Positions 1-4,865 of a stretch of DNA of 7,200 bases are shown piece after piece. The notes below the pieces were generated by a model. The model was not told where the DNA came from and did not search any database. It worked only from the letters and a program-made list of their open reading frames with translations. How positions within the stretch are numbered: the stretch's first letter is position 1; the number at the start of each line of letters is the position of its first letter. The stretch spans positions 1 through 7,200 of the forward strand of contig CALLFD010000121.1 of assembly GCA_937997605.1 (NCBI GenBank), written 5' to 3'. The DNA comes from an uncultured Collinsella sp. (GTDB lineage Bacteria > Actinomycetota > Coriobacteriia > Coriobacteriales > Coriobacteriaceae). The position numbers and the translations under genes are program-made.

Positions 1-237
1 CGCCGCCATCTTCTGGCAAACAAGCGTAAACGAGATGCCGATTACAGCCATGGCGGCGAGCACCATGCCGTAGCGGACGACGGCACTCACGTCGTGCGCA
101 CCGATACCTTTATCGATCATCTGGGCAATCACCAGCGGCGTCAGCAGGTCAAAGATCACTTCAATCAACTTGCACGCAGGGCCAATCACCATATACCGGC
201 GAAACTTACCACCAAAACGCCTGAGCAGCTCAATCAT
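1..237 (-). CDS. ABC exporter, fused membrane/ATPase type, N-terminal part (gene continues beyond base 1)
   Basis: The 79 visible residues begin MIELLRRFGGKFRRYMVIGP and continue with a hydrophobic stretch and the motif LLTPLVIAQMIDKGI (about residues 31-45). That motif is typical of the first membrane segment of MsbA/LmrA-like half-transporters ('P-x-x-x-x-x-x-I-D-x-G-I'). A second hydrophobic segment follows at about 54-74. The ATPase domain would lie outside the window, so nothing can be said about the substrate. The start is fixed by an in-frame stop at 264-262 and by an AGGGAG ribosome binding site at 252-247, nine bases before the only ATG. Such exporters often come in adjacent pairs forming heterodimers, but the next gene is not visible. 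Family assignment rests on the N-terminal pattern alone. Confidence 0.75.
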   Translation of the reverse strand, partial: MIELLRRFGGKFRRYMVIGPACKLIEVIFDLLTPLVIAQMIDKGIGAHDVSAVVRYGMVLAAMAVIGISFTLVCQKMAA

Positions 238-434
238 AAAAAGGCGCTCCCTATCATCATCTCAATTCAATCTGATTCATGATAGTACGGAGAACCCTGG
301 AGATGCGTAAGCAACTCGTTACAGATGTAAGGGCAACGGTCACTAGCGCCCAAGGCACGTAGCAGCCGATGTTTTGGCAACGCCAGCGAGCGGCATAACG
401 CCGGGGATTCAATTATCAGATAAATGTGACCCTT
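238..434. other. intergenic stretch between ABC exporter start and the large palindrome
   Basis: No convincing gene is present here. The stretch must hold the 5' leader and promoter of the ABC exporter, but no -10/-35 pair stands out. A TACTAT (287-282) or TATCAT (284-279) could act as -10 on the minus strand, both without a good -35. Two small dyads are visible: CTATCAT (251-257) facing ATGATAG (279-285), and the 12-bp palindrome TTACAGATGTAA (319-330). Either could be a regulator site, but nothing else supports this. Confidence 0.4.
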
Positions 435-574
435 CAGGCGGTTTTGGTCGGCTACCCGCGGGTGCCGGCAGGGCGCTTGGTAGTCGAGCGATCCCGCAGG
501 CGAAGCCGAGGACCAGCGAGACACCAAGCGCCCTGCCGGCACTCGCGGGTAGCCGCGGCACCAAAAAACGCCTG
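435..574. repeat. large imperfect inverted repeat directly downstream of the SRP RNA
   Basis: The arm at 435-481 is the near-perfect reverse complement of the arm at 523-574. The central 30 or so bases pair with a single mismatch (for example GCCGGCAGGGCGCTTGGT against ACCAAGCGCCCTGCCGGC). Small insertions (CGGC and AA) lie in the outer part of the right arm. The loop is about 41 bases (482-522). The right arm ends at the first base of the SRP RNA terminal stem, so a minus-strand transcript reading past the SRP RNA would fold into this hairpin. No protein is encoded. It may be a dispersed intergenic repeat, a back-up terminator or processing structure, or a remnant of a small mobile element. 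The sequence does not distinguish these. Confidence 0.8.
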
Positions 575-595
575 CGCACTCGATGGATTCGGATG
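563..595 (-). terminator. probable SRP RNA transcription end
   Basis: On the minus strand the SRP terminal helix closes at 574. After the five bases AGGCG comes TTTTTT (568-563). The very stable helix followed by the T run may act as an intrinsic terminator. The gap between helix and T run is slightly long, and the large palindrome at 435-574 lies directly behind it, so the end point is not certain. Confidence 0.4.
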
Positions 596-678
596 CCCGA
601 CAGAGGCTCCTTATGGCTGCTTCCTTCCGGACCTGACCAGATTCGGAACATGTCGTCATCCGAACCCATCGAACGCGC
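574..678 (-). ncRNA. ffs: signal recognition particle RNA (4.5S-like, short bacterial type)
   Basis: The minus strand at 638-615 carries the near-invariant domain IV sequence GGTCAGGTCCGGAAGGAAGC, which includes the GGAA tetraloop and the bases that bind the Ffh M domain. The ends at 657-678 and 574-595 form a continuous 22-bp terminal helix with G-U pairs. The result is a hairpin of about 105 nt, the usual size of SRP RNA lacking the Alu domain. It pairs with Ffh and FtsY to direct nascent membrane proteins to the translocon. It has its own promoter (721-693). A run of six T (568-563) follows the helix. Exact mature ends are inferred from the helix and may differ by a few bases. Confidence 0.96.
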
Positions 679-692
679 TAGGCGCTCGATAT

Positions 693-721
693 ATCTTACC
701 CGCTCCCGCCCGATGGGGCAA
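693..721 (-). promoter_or_regulatory. ffs: sigma-70-type promoter of the SRP RNA gene
   Basis: On the minus strand, TTGCCC (721-716) and TAAGAT (698-693) are separated by exactly 17 bases. This places transcription start near 686, about eight bases before the SRP helix begins at 678. Each hexamer matches the consensus at 4 of 6 positions. Spacing and location make this a credible promoter. Confidence 0.65.
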
Positions 722-730
722 GGTAGCTAA

Positions 731-799
731 TTTGGGACGGGGCTTTTTGACTACTTGGGCAATCAGATCGACAGGTAGTCAAATAAGCCCCGTCCCAAA
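731..799. repeat. intergenic inverted repeat (REP/BIME-like), arms of 27-28 bp
   Basis: The arm at 731-757 (starting TTTGGGACGGGGCT) pairs with the arm at 772-799 (ending AGCCCCGTCCCAAA), with one bulged base and one mismatch. The loop is 14 bases. Neither strand has a T run after the stem, so it does not look like a standard terminator. It sits ten bases upstream of the -35 box of the SRP RNA promoter, so it could insulate or influence that promoter. This role is an inference. Confidence 0.8.
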
Positions 800-830
800 A
801 AGACTGGTCTGCTGCCGTGCCACAAAAGGG

Positions 831-965
831 GCCTATCTACTACGTTTAGGCCGCAGGGGTCAACCATAGCCGGCTTTTTCGAAAATCGGCAAGCTTTCTA
901 CCTGCGGTTTTAATTTCACAAAATCCGGGATGGTCAAGGGCGCTCGGCTAAACGTAGTAGATGGC
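831..965. repeat. 135-bp MITE-like element with terminal inverted repeats
   Basis: The 15-mer ATCTACTACGTTTAG (835-849) recurs as its exact reverse complement at 948-962. The pairing continues outward with GCC/GGC (831-833 and 963-965) and inward with CCG/CGG (851-853 and 945-947), with single-base bulges. The interior of roughly 90 bases is more AT-rich than its surroundings and contains a small hairpin of its own (about 868-889). No transposase or convincing ORF is inside, and no target-site duplication is evident. The form fits a non-autonomous mobile element or a dispersed structured repeat. Confidence 0.65.
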
Positions 966-1030
966 CGCATTTCATGGCGGACGGTCCGACCCAAGGCCCA
1001 AGGCGACCAGCCTCGGATAGCCATTCTCGA

Positions 1031-1097
1031 AGTTGCGGTGGAATAGTTCCTGTTTTTGCCGCCTGAGCCGCCAAACAGGAACTATTCCACCGCAACT
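1031..1097. repeat. perfect 25-bp inverted repeat downstream of the tadA-glycerate kinase gene
   Basis: Bases 1031-1055 are the exact reverse complement of 1073-1097, around a 17-base loop (1056-1072). The element starts 16 bases beyond the stop codon of the tadA fusion gene on the minus strand, where a terminator is expected. However, the stem is followed by TCGAGAATGG with no T run. It may protect mRNA 3' ends or terminate by another route. Perfect arms with a lone loop are also typical of REP-type dispersed palindromes. Confidence 0.8.
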
Positions 1098-1113
1098 TAT
1101 AGGGAGTTGGGTT

Positions 1114-2895
1114 TTAGAGGCGGGCGAGGTCGTAGGCTTGGGCGGCTGCTTCACCGGCGCAGATGAGGTTGGTTGTGGCTTCCTGGGGGTCGAGCGCTTG
1201 GTCAAGAGGCATGGGCCTGCGGCAGACCGGCAGGACCAAGTCGATGCCCTGACCATACACCGCATCCAAATTATCCGCACGACCGCCCACGACGGCGACT
1301 ACCGGCTTGCCATAGCGATTGGCACGGCGGGCCACGCCCACCGGCGCCTTGCCGGCAGCGGATTGCTCGTCCATGTTGCCCTCGCCTGTAATGACCAGGT
1401 CGACATCGCGCACGCGCTCGTCAAACCCAATCAGATCGAGCACCGTCTCCACGCCCGAACGCAACTCAGCACCGAGCGCCAGCAGCGCGGCGCCCAAGCC
1501 ACCTGCCGCGCCCGCGCCAGGCACGCCGAGCACCGAGCCAAATGTCCGCACGCCCTCGGGCACGCGCAACAACCCCTGAGCCCGCACCCCGGTAATCGCC
1601 GCATCGAGCAGGCGGCCGTAGCCGACCATCCAACTGTCGTACCTGCCCAGCGCTTCGACATCGTCTGTCGGCAGGCCCTTTTGCCCGCCAAACACTGCAA
1701 GTGCCCCACGACGCCCCACGAGCGGGTTCTCGACATCAGAGAGCACGACGATACGCGCGCTATTCAGCGCCCGAAGCGCCGGTGCCAAATCGATACTCGC
1801 CACCTGCTCAAGCCCCGCGAGACCAGGGGCGACATCGCAGCCCTGATCATCGACCACACGCGCGCCCAGCGCCTGCAGCATGCCGGCGCCACCGTCGTTG
1901 GTGGCACTGCCGCCCAGACCAATATAGATAGTCTTTGCCCCAGCACGAACCGCTCGAAGCATGAGCTCGCCCACGCCATAGGTCGTAGCGGCCAACGCCG
2001 CCGGCTCTGTGCAAGGCGAATACCCAATACCCGCCGCCTCGGCCATCTCGATTACAGCCGACTCGTACTCGCCGTCCACCAGCATCCGGGCAGACACACA
2101 GTCGCCCAGAGGGCCTGCGACTTCACATGCCACGACCTCACCGCCGCACGCGGCAACGGCATCGAGCGTTCCCTCGCCGCCATCCGCCAGCGGCAGCGCG
2201 CTTACCTGGGCATCGGGCCACACGCGGCGCACACCTTCGGCAACGGCCTCCTCCGCCTGCGCGCTCGAAACGCTGCCCTTAAAGGAGTCGATCGCCAGCT
2301 GCACACGGCGGGGCCGGCGGCACGCGGCACCAAAATCGACCGCCCCAACGGCAGTATCTTCGACACCCGCAAGCGCCTCGGCGTGGGCGGTATGCGCCTC
2401 AAGATCGGCCCCACAACCGCAGCCAGCACCATCGGTGCCACGCAGCCCACTAAAATAACCGCTCAGCACCGCGCGGCACTCGTCTGCCAGCACGCCGGCG
2501 GTCACATTAAACCGATGATTCAGGCGCGAATCGGCATTGAGGTCGTATAGCGACCCCAGAGCGCCCGCTTTAGCATCGGCCGCGCCGTACACGCAGCGCC
2601 CCACGCGCGCGTTAACCATAAGCCCCGCGCACATGCAGCAGGGCTCGAGCGTCACGTAGACCGTACAATCGGAAAGACGCCAGCGTCCAAGCGACTGAGC
2701 GGCGGCGCACAGGGCCGAAAACTCGGCATGCGCCGAAGGATCCTGGTCGAGCTCGCGGCGATTATGCGCCCGCGCGACAATCTCGCCGTCGCGCACCACT
2801 ACGGCTCCGATGGGCACCTCGCCCACCGCCGCGGCGGCTCGCGCCACCGCCAGCGCCTCGCGCATGAACTTCTCGTCGATTTCGGTGATCGTCAT
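1114..2895 (-). CDS. tadA: bifunctional tRNA adenosine-34 deaminase / glycerate kinase fusion
   Basis: This is a single open frame of 593 residues. Residues 1-150 are a TadA-type deaminase: HAE at 56-58 (zinc ligand and catalytic Glu) and PCCMC at 85-89 (the PCxxC zinc site). TadA converts A34 to inosine in tRNA-Arg(ACG). Residues 196-593 are a full-length glycerate kinase of the GlxK/GarK family, which makes phosphoglycerate from glycerate and ATP. Its motifs are AIDSFKGS (201-208), LADGGEGT (236-243), GLGGSATNDGGAGM (326-339), SDVENPLVG (386-394), AGAAGGLGAA (461-470) and ITGEGNMDEQS (502-512). The linker (about 151-195) is rich in Gly, Ala, Cys and His. An in-frame ATG at 2946 exists, but the ATG at 2895 has GGGAAGG six bases upstream. 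It begins MTITEIDEKF, as a TadA should, and leaves the tRNA gene free. Both domains keep their key residues, so both activities are plausible. No frameshift is needed to join them. Confidence 0.93.
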   Translation of the reverse strand: MTITEIDEKFMREALAVARAAAAVGEVPIGAVVVRDGEIVARAHNRRELDQDPSAHAEFSALCAAAQSLGRWRLSDCTVYVTLEPCCMCAGLMVNARVGRCVYGAADAKAGALGSLYDLNADSRLNHRFNVTAGVLADECRAVLSGYFSGLRGTDGAGCGCGADLEAHTAHAEALAGVEDTAVGAVDFGAACRRPRRVQLAIDSFKGSVSSAQAEEAVAEGVRRVWPDAQVSALPLADGGEGTLDAVAACGGEVVACEVAGPLGDCVSARMLVDGEYESAVIEMAEAAGIGYSPCTEPAALAATTYGVGELMLRAVRAGAKTIYIGLGGSATNDGGAGMLQALGARVVDDQGCDVAPGLAGLEQVASIDLAPALRALNSARIVVLSDVENPLVGRRGALAVFGGQKGLPTDDVEALGRYDSWMVGYGRLLDAAITGVRAQGLLRVPEGVRTFGSVLGVPGAGAAGGLGAALLALGAELRSGVETVLDLIGFDERVRDVDLVITGEGNMDEQSAAGKAPVGVARRANRYGKPVVAVVGGRADNLDAVYGQGIDLVLPVCRRPMPLDQALDPQEATTNLICAGEAAAQAYDLARL

Positions 2896-2930
2896 CGTTC
2901 GCCTTCCCTGTTGCAGATTCAAAACGATGC

Positions 2931-2936
2931 TATCAT
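2931..2936 (+). promoter_or_regulatory. -10 element of the tRNA-Ser promoter
   Basis: TATCAT, matching the consensus at 5 of 6 positions, ends ten bases before the tRNA, so transcription would start around 2943. The upstream TTGCAG (2911-2916) is only 14 bases away, short for a -35 box, so the -35 is uncertain. The same 51-bp gap must also hold the minus-strand start region of the tadA fusion gene, for which I see no clear promoter. Confidence 0.45.
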
Positions 2937-2946
2937 TACGACTCAC

Positions 2947-3036
2947 GGAGAGATGGCAGAGCGGTTGAATGCGGCGGTCTTGAAAACCGTTGAGCGCGAG
3001 AGCGTTCCGGGGGTTCGAATCCCCCTCTCTCCGCCA
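2947..3036 (+). tRNA. tRNA-Ser (anticodon UGA), CCA encoded
   Basis: The acceptor stem GGAGAGA (2947-2953) pairs with TCTCTCC (3026-3032), followed by discriminator G (3033) and a genomic CCA (3034-3036). The anticodon loop CTTGAAA (2979-2985) carries TGA at 2981-2983, reading serine UCA and, depending on wobble modification, other UCN codons. The long variable arm of class II tRNAs is present: AGCGC (2993-2997) with GCGTT (3002-3006). The T arm is GGGGG-TTCGAAT-CCCCC (3009-3025). All features fit tRNA-Ser. The 3' end lies 3 bases from the stop codon of the convergent TetR-type gene. Confidence 0.98.
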
Positions 3037-3039
3037 CTC

Positions 3040-3624
3040 CTAGTGATGCACCGGTGTCATGGTCCGCTCAAACAGCGCATCGACCACGTCGGCTATCTCA
3101 GGTCGACGCTCAAGATCGTGGCCCGATTCCCACCATATCGTGAAAAGTCGAATAATACCGCCGGCGACAAACTCAGACGTCGTCTCGAGTGACACGGGAG
3201 CCAGGGCATCCTCGGCAAGCACGTTCATCACACGCTCGCGGATGGAACGGGCAATGCGGTCGCAAATAACGTTGGTCAACATGCCCGACATGCTGCTTGC
3301 CAAAATGTTATCCATGAGCTGCTCATGCGCCAGAATCAAATCCATGGCATCGTCCAAAATCGCATGTCGAAGCGCGCGCACGTCCTCGGCGGACACTGCG
3401 CCGGCCTCATCGGGCTGTTTTTGCGGCAAGCCCGACATGAGCTCATCGATATAAAAGGCAAAGTAATCGTTCTTGTCGCGAAAGTGCTTGTAGAACGTCG
3501 TGCGGCGAATCATGGCGCGGTCGCACAGCATGGCAACCGTCAGGTCCTCAAAACGATGCTCCTCGAGAAGCTCGGTAAAGGCATCGAACAGAGCACGATA
3601 GGTTTTCTTGATGCGAAGGTCCAT
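3040..3624 (-). CDS. TetR/AcrR-family transcriptional regulator
   Basis: The 194-residue product has the family's usual length. Residues 1-55 form the DNA-binding domain: helix 1 around KKTYRALFDAFTELL (6-20), then LTVAMLCDRAMIRRTTFYKHF (28-48), with the family hallmark T-FY-HF-D-K just after the recognition helix. The C-terminal part (60-194) is helical and contains FVAGGIIRLFTIWWESG (152-168), a pattern common in TetR proteins with a 'G-W-x-x-G' C-terminal domain. The ligand is unknown. The ATG at 3624 is preferred. The ATG at 3636 is equally in frame (198 residues) but has GAGG directly abutting it. The frame stays open far upstream, through the divergent lemA gene, and that extension is not real. 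The gene diverges from lemA across 210 bp, so autoregulation or control of lemA is possible but not shown. No terminator is visible before the convergent tRNA. Confidence 0.9.
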   Translation of the reverse strand: MDLRIKKTYRALFDAFTELLEEHRFEDLTVAMLCDRAMIRRTTFYKHFRDKNDYFAFYIDELMSGLPQKQPDEAGAVSAEDVRALRHAILDDAMDLILAHEQLMDNILASSMSGMLTNVICDRIARSIRERVMNVLAEDALAPVSLETTSEFVAGGIIRLFTIWWESGHDLERRPEIADVVDALFERTMTPVHH

Positions 3625-3768
3625 CCGTATCGCCATCCTCAGGGCAAAGACAACACTTGTCAATCTGTCGCATATCTTACACCTGTACCTCGCACGCTTT
3701 GCCCCGGTGCCAACCCCACCGAAAACATAACGCTTACCGGAAAGTTCGGCACGGCAAAACGTTGCGGG

Positions 3769-3774
3769 TATACT
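3769..3774 (+). promoter_or_regulatory. lemA: -10 element of the lemA promoter
   Basis: TATACT (5 of 6 to consensus) lies 60 bases before the lemA start, giving a leader of about 54 bases. The region 17-18 bases upstream has no good -35. The two 7-mers TAACGCT (3728-3734) and AGCGTTA (3779-3785) face each other around this -10 and might be half-sites for a regulator such as the divergent TetR-type protein, though their spacing is wide. Confidence 0.45.
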
Positions 3775-3834
3775 AGTAGCGTTAACCAACGGCAGCTGGC
3801 GCATGCCGCCGCGGCCATTCGAAACGGAGACATC

Positions 3835-4386
3835 ATGATTACCGTCATCATCGGCATCGTTGTTGTCATTGTGATTGTCTGCGCCATCGCCGGCATCTAC
3901 AACAACATGGTCACCAAGCGTAACCGCATCGATAACGCCTGGCAGAACATCGATACGCAGCTGCAGCGTCGCAACGACCTGATCCCCAACCTGGTCGAGA
4001 CCGTCAAGGGCTACGCCAAGCACGAGCAGGAGACGCTCTCCGCCGTGGTCAGCGCGCGTAACACCGCCGTCAAGGCCACCACGCCCGAGGCCAAGATGGA
4101 AGCCGACAACGTGCTGACCGGTGCGCTGCGTCAGCTCTTCGCCGTAGCCGAGGCCTACCCCGATCTTAAGGCAAACACCAACTTTACTCAGCTGCAGGCA
4201 TCGCTCGAGGATACCGAGAACAAGATTAGCTATGCACGCCAGAGCTACAACGATTGCGTGCTCAGCTACAACAACGCCATTCAGACGTTCCCGGCTGTCA
4301 TCTTTGCCGGCATCTTCCAGTTTAAGGAGCGCCAGGGCTTCGAGGCAGCTGAGGCCGCCCGCCAGGCCCCGACCGTCAAGTTCTAG
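3835..4386 (+). CDS. lemA: LemA family membrane protein
   Basis: The 183-residue product has the standard LemA layout. A single N-terminal membrane segment of Ile/Val-rich residues (2-22) precedes the family signature of the soluble four-helix domain: NRIDNAWQNIDTQLQRRNDL (30-49), then IPNLVETVKGYAKHEQ (50-65), then YNDCVLSYNNAIQTFPA (138-154), ending in APTVKF. The helical domain is expected to lie on one side of the membrane. The biochemical role of LemA is poorly defined. GGAGA (3826-3830) just before the ATG sets the start. The longer open frame upstream overlaps the divergent regulator on the other strand and is rejected. The gene appears monocistronic, with a promoter before it and a strong terminator 37 bases after it, whereas lemA often sits next to TPM-domain or protease genes. 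Confidence 0.95.
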   Translation: MITVIIGIVVVIVIVCAIAGIYNNMVTKRNRIDNAWQNIDTQLQRRNDLIPNLVETVKGYAKHEQETLSAVVSARNTAVKATTPEAKMEADNVLTGALRQLFAVAEAYPDLKANTNFTQLQASLEDTENKISYARQSYNDCVLSYNNAIQTFPAVIFAGIFQFKERQGFEAAEAARQAPTVKF

Positions 4387-4422
4387 TAGTTTGACAGCGC
4401 ATCCTTAATCGGCCAAATGCAT

Positions 4423-4468
4423 AAACCGCCCCGTCGAATGCATACTTCGACGGGGCGGTTTCCTTTTT
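4423..4468 (+). terminator. intrinsic terminator of lemA
   Basis: A perfect 16-bp stem AAACCGCCCCGTCGAA (4423-4438) / 4446-4461 with a 7-base loop TGCATAC is followed by CCTTTTTC. The GC-rich stem and T run make this a clear Rho-independent terminator for lemA. Confidence 0.92.
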
Positions 4469-4487
4469 CGCGAAGGTCCCCCTCTAA

Positions 4488-4698
4488 GCGTCGTGCATTT
4501 TTAGGAGTATTCAACATAACCAAGGGCTTCGGGCGCCACGACAAATGCCAAAGACCGCGAATATCCCTGCAAATCAAACGCTGTCAGCCCGTAACCCCAC
4601 CCATCATTCGTAGAAAACATCGAGAACTCCCGATTTTTTGCCCGAAGCCGGTATGCAGGGGCCTTCGATTGCAGAATACTCGCAAAAATGCACGTCGC
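4488..4698. mobile_element. MITE-like element, 211 bp, with 25-bp imperfect terminal inverted repeats
   Basis: The left end (4488-4512) matches the reverse complement of the right end (4674-4698) at 22 of 25 positions. The shared core is CGTGCATTTTT followed after two bases by GAGTATTC. A second, inner pair, GCTTCGGGC (4526-4534) and GCCCGAAGC (4640-4648), would extend the fold of the single strand. The interior is less GC-rich than the flanking genes. No transposase is present and I see no clear target duplication at the borders. The element lies between two terminators (lemA and ilvE), a neutral site for insertion. It could be a non-autonomous transposable element or a dispersed structured repeat. 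A small ORF lies inside on the minus strand. Confidence 0.55.
4501..4620 (-). CDS. possible 39-residue small protein inside the MITE-like element
   Basis: The minus strand has ATG at 4620 with GGGAG six bases upstream, then 39 codons to TAA (4503-4501). The predicted peptide starts MFSTNDGWGYGLTAFDLQGY and ends EALGYVEYS. It has no membrane segment and contains several aromatic residues and glycines. Its composition looks protein-like, but third positions are not biased to G/C as in the neighbouring genes. The frame is also open upstream to 4755. The last codons lie within the left terminal repeat. No family is recognised. It may be a chance ORF or a gene fragment carried by the element. Confidence 0.22.
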   Translation of the reverse strand: MFSTNDGWGYGLTAFDLQGYSRSLAFVVAPEALGYVEYS

Positions 4699-4722
4699 CA
4701 CCGCCCCCACATGGCGCGAAGC

Positions 4723-4843
4723 AAAACAAAAGGGCGACCTTCCTTTCCGGCGCACTCCGCAGGACGAAAGAACCTCCGCCGCACAAAGTGCGCAGCGGAG
4801 GTTCTTTCATGTCCGAGGACGCGCCGGAAAGGAAGGTCGCCCT
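4723..4843 (-). terminator. very large nested hairpin terminator of ilvE
   Basis: The outer arms 4731-4753 and 4821-4843 pair perfectly over 23 bp. Inside, after an internal loop of 12 bases per side, a second perfect stem forms: GAAAGAACCTCCGC (4766-4779) with 4795-4808. It is topped by CGCAC/GTGCG around AAA. On the minus strand the hairpin begins 22 bases after the ilvE stop and is followed by TTTTGTTTTGC (4731-4721), so it should terminate ilvE transcription. The plus strand has no T run. Confidence 0.8.
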
Positions 4844-4865
4844 CGGGCCGGACAGCTAAGACAGC

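Noticed and set aside
267..659. 130-codon minus-strand frame through the SRP RNA and the large palindrome
   Set aside because: It reads through the SRP RNA core and the inverted repeat, so its openness is explained by structured RNA and high GC, not coding.
731..799. inverted repeat read as a standard intrinsic terminator
   Set aside because: No T run follows the stem on either strand and no gene ends nearby.
1033..2550. 505-codon open frame on the plus strand
   Set aside because: It is antisense to the tadA-glycerate kinase gene, whose product has clear family motifs throughout. The plus-strand translation is His/Arg-rich with no recognisable motifs, as expected for a shadow frame in GC-rich DNA.
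2896..2946. N-terminal extension of the tadA fusion to the ATG at 2946
   Set aside because: The extra 17 residues have no counterpart expected in TadA, and the upstream ATG lacks a ribosome site. The ATG at 2895 has a good one.
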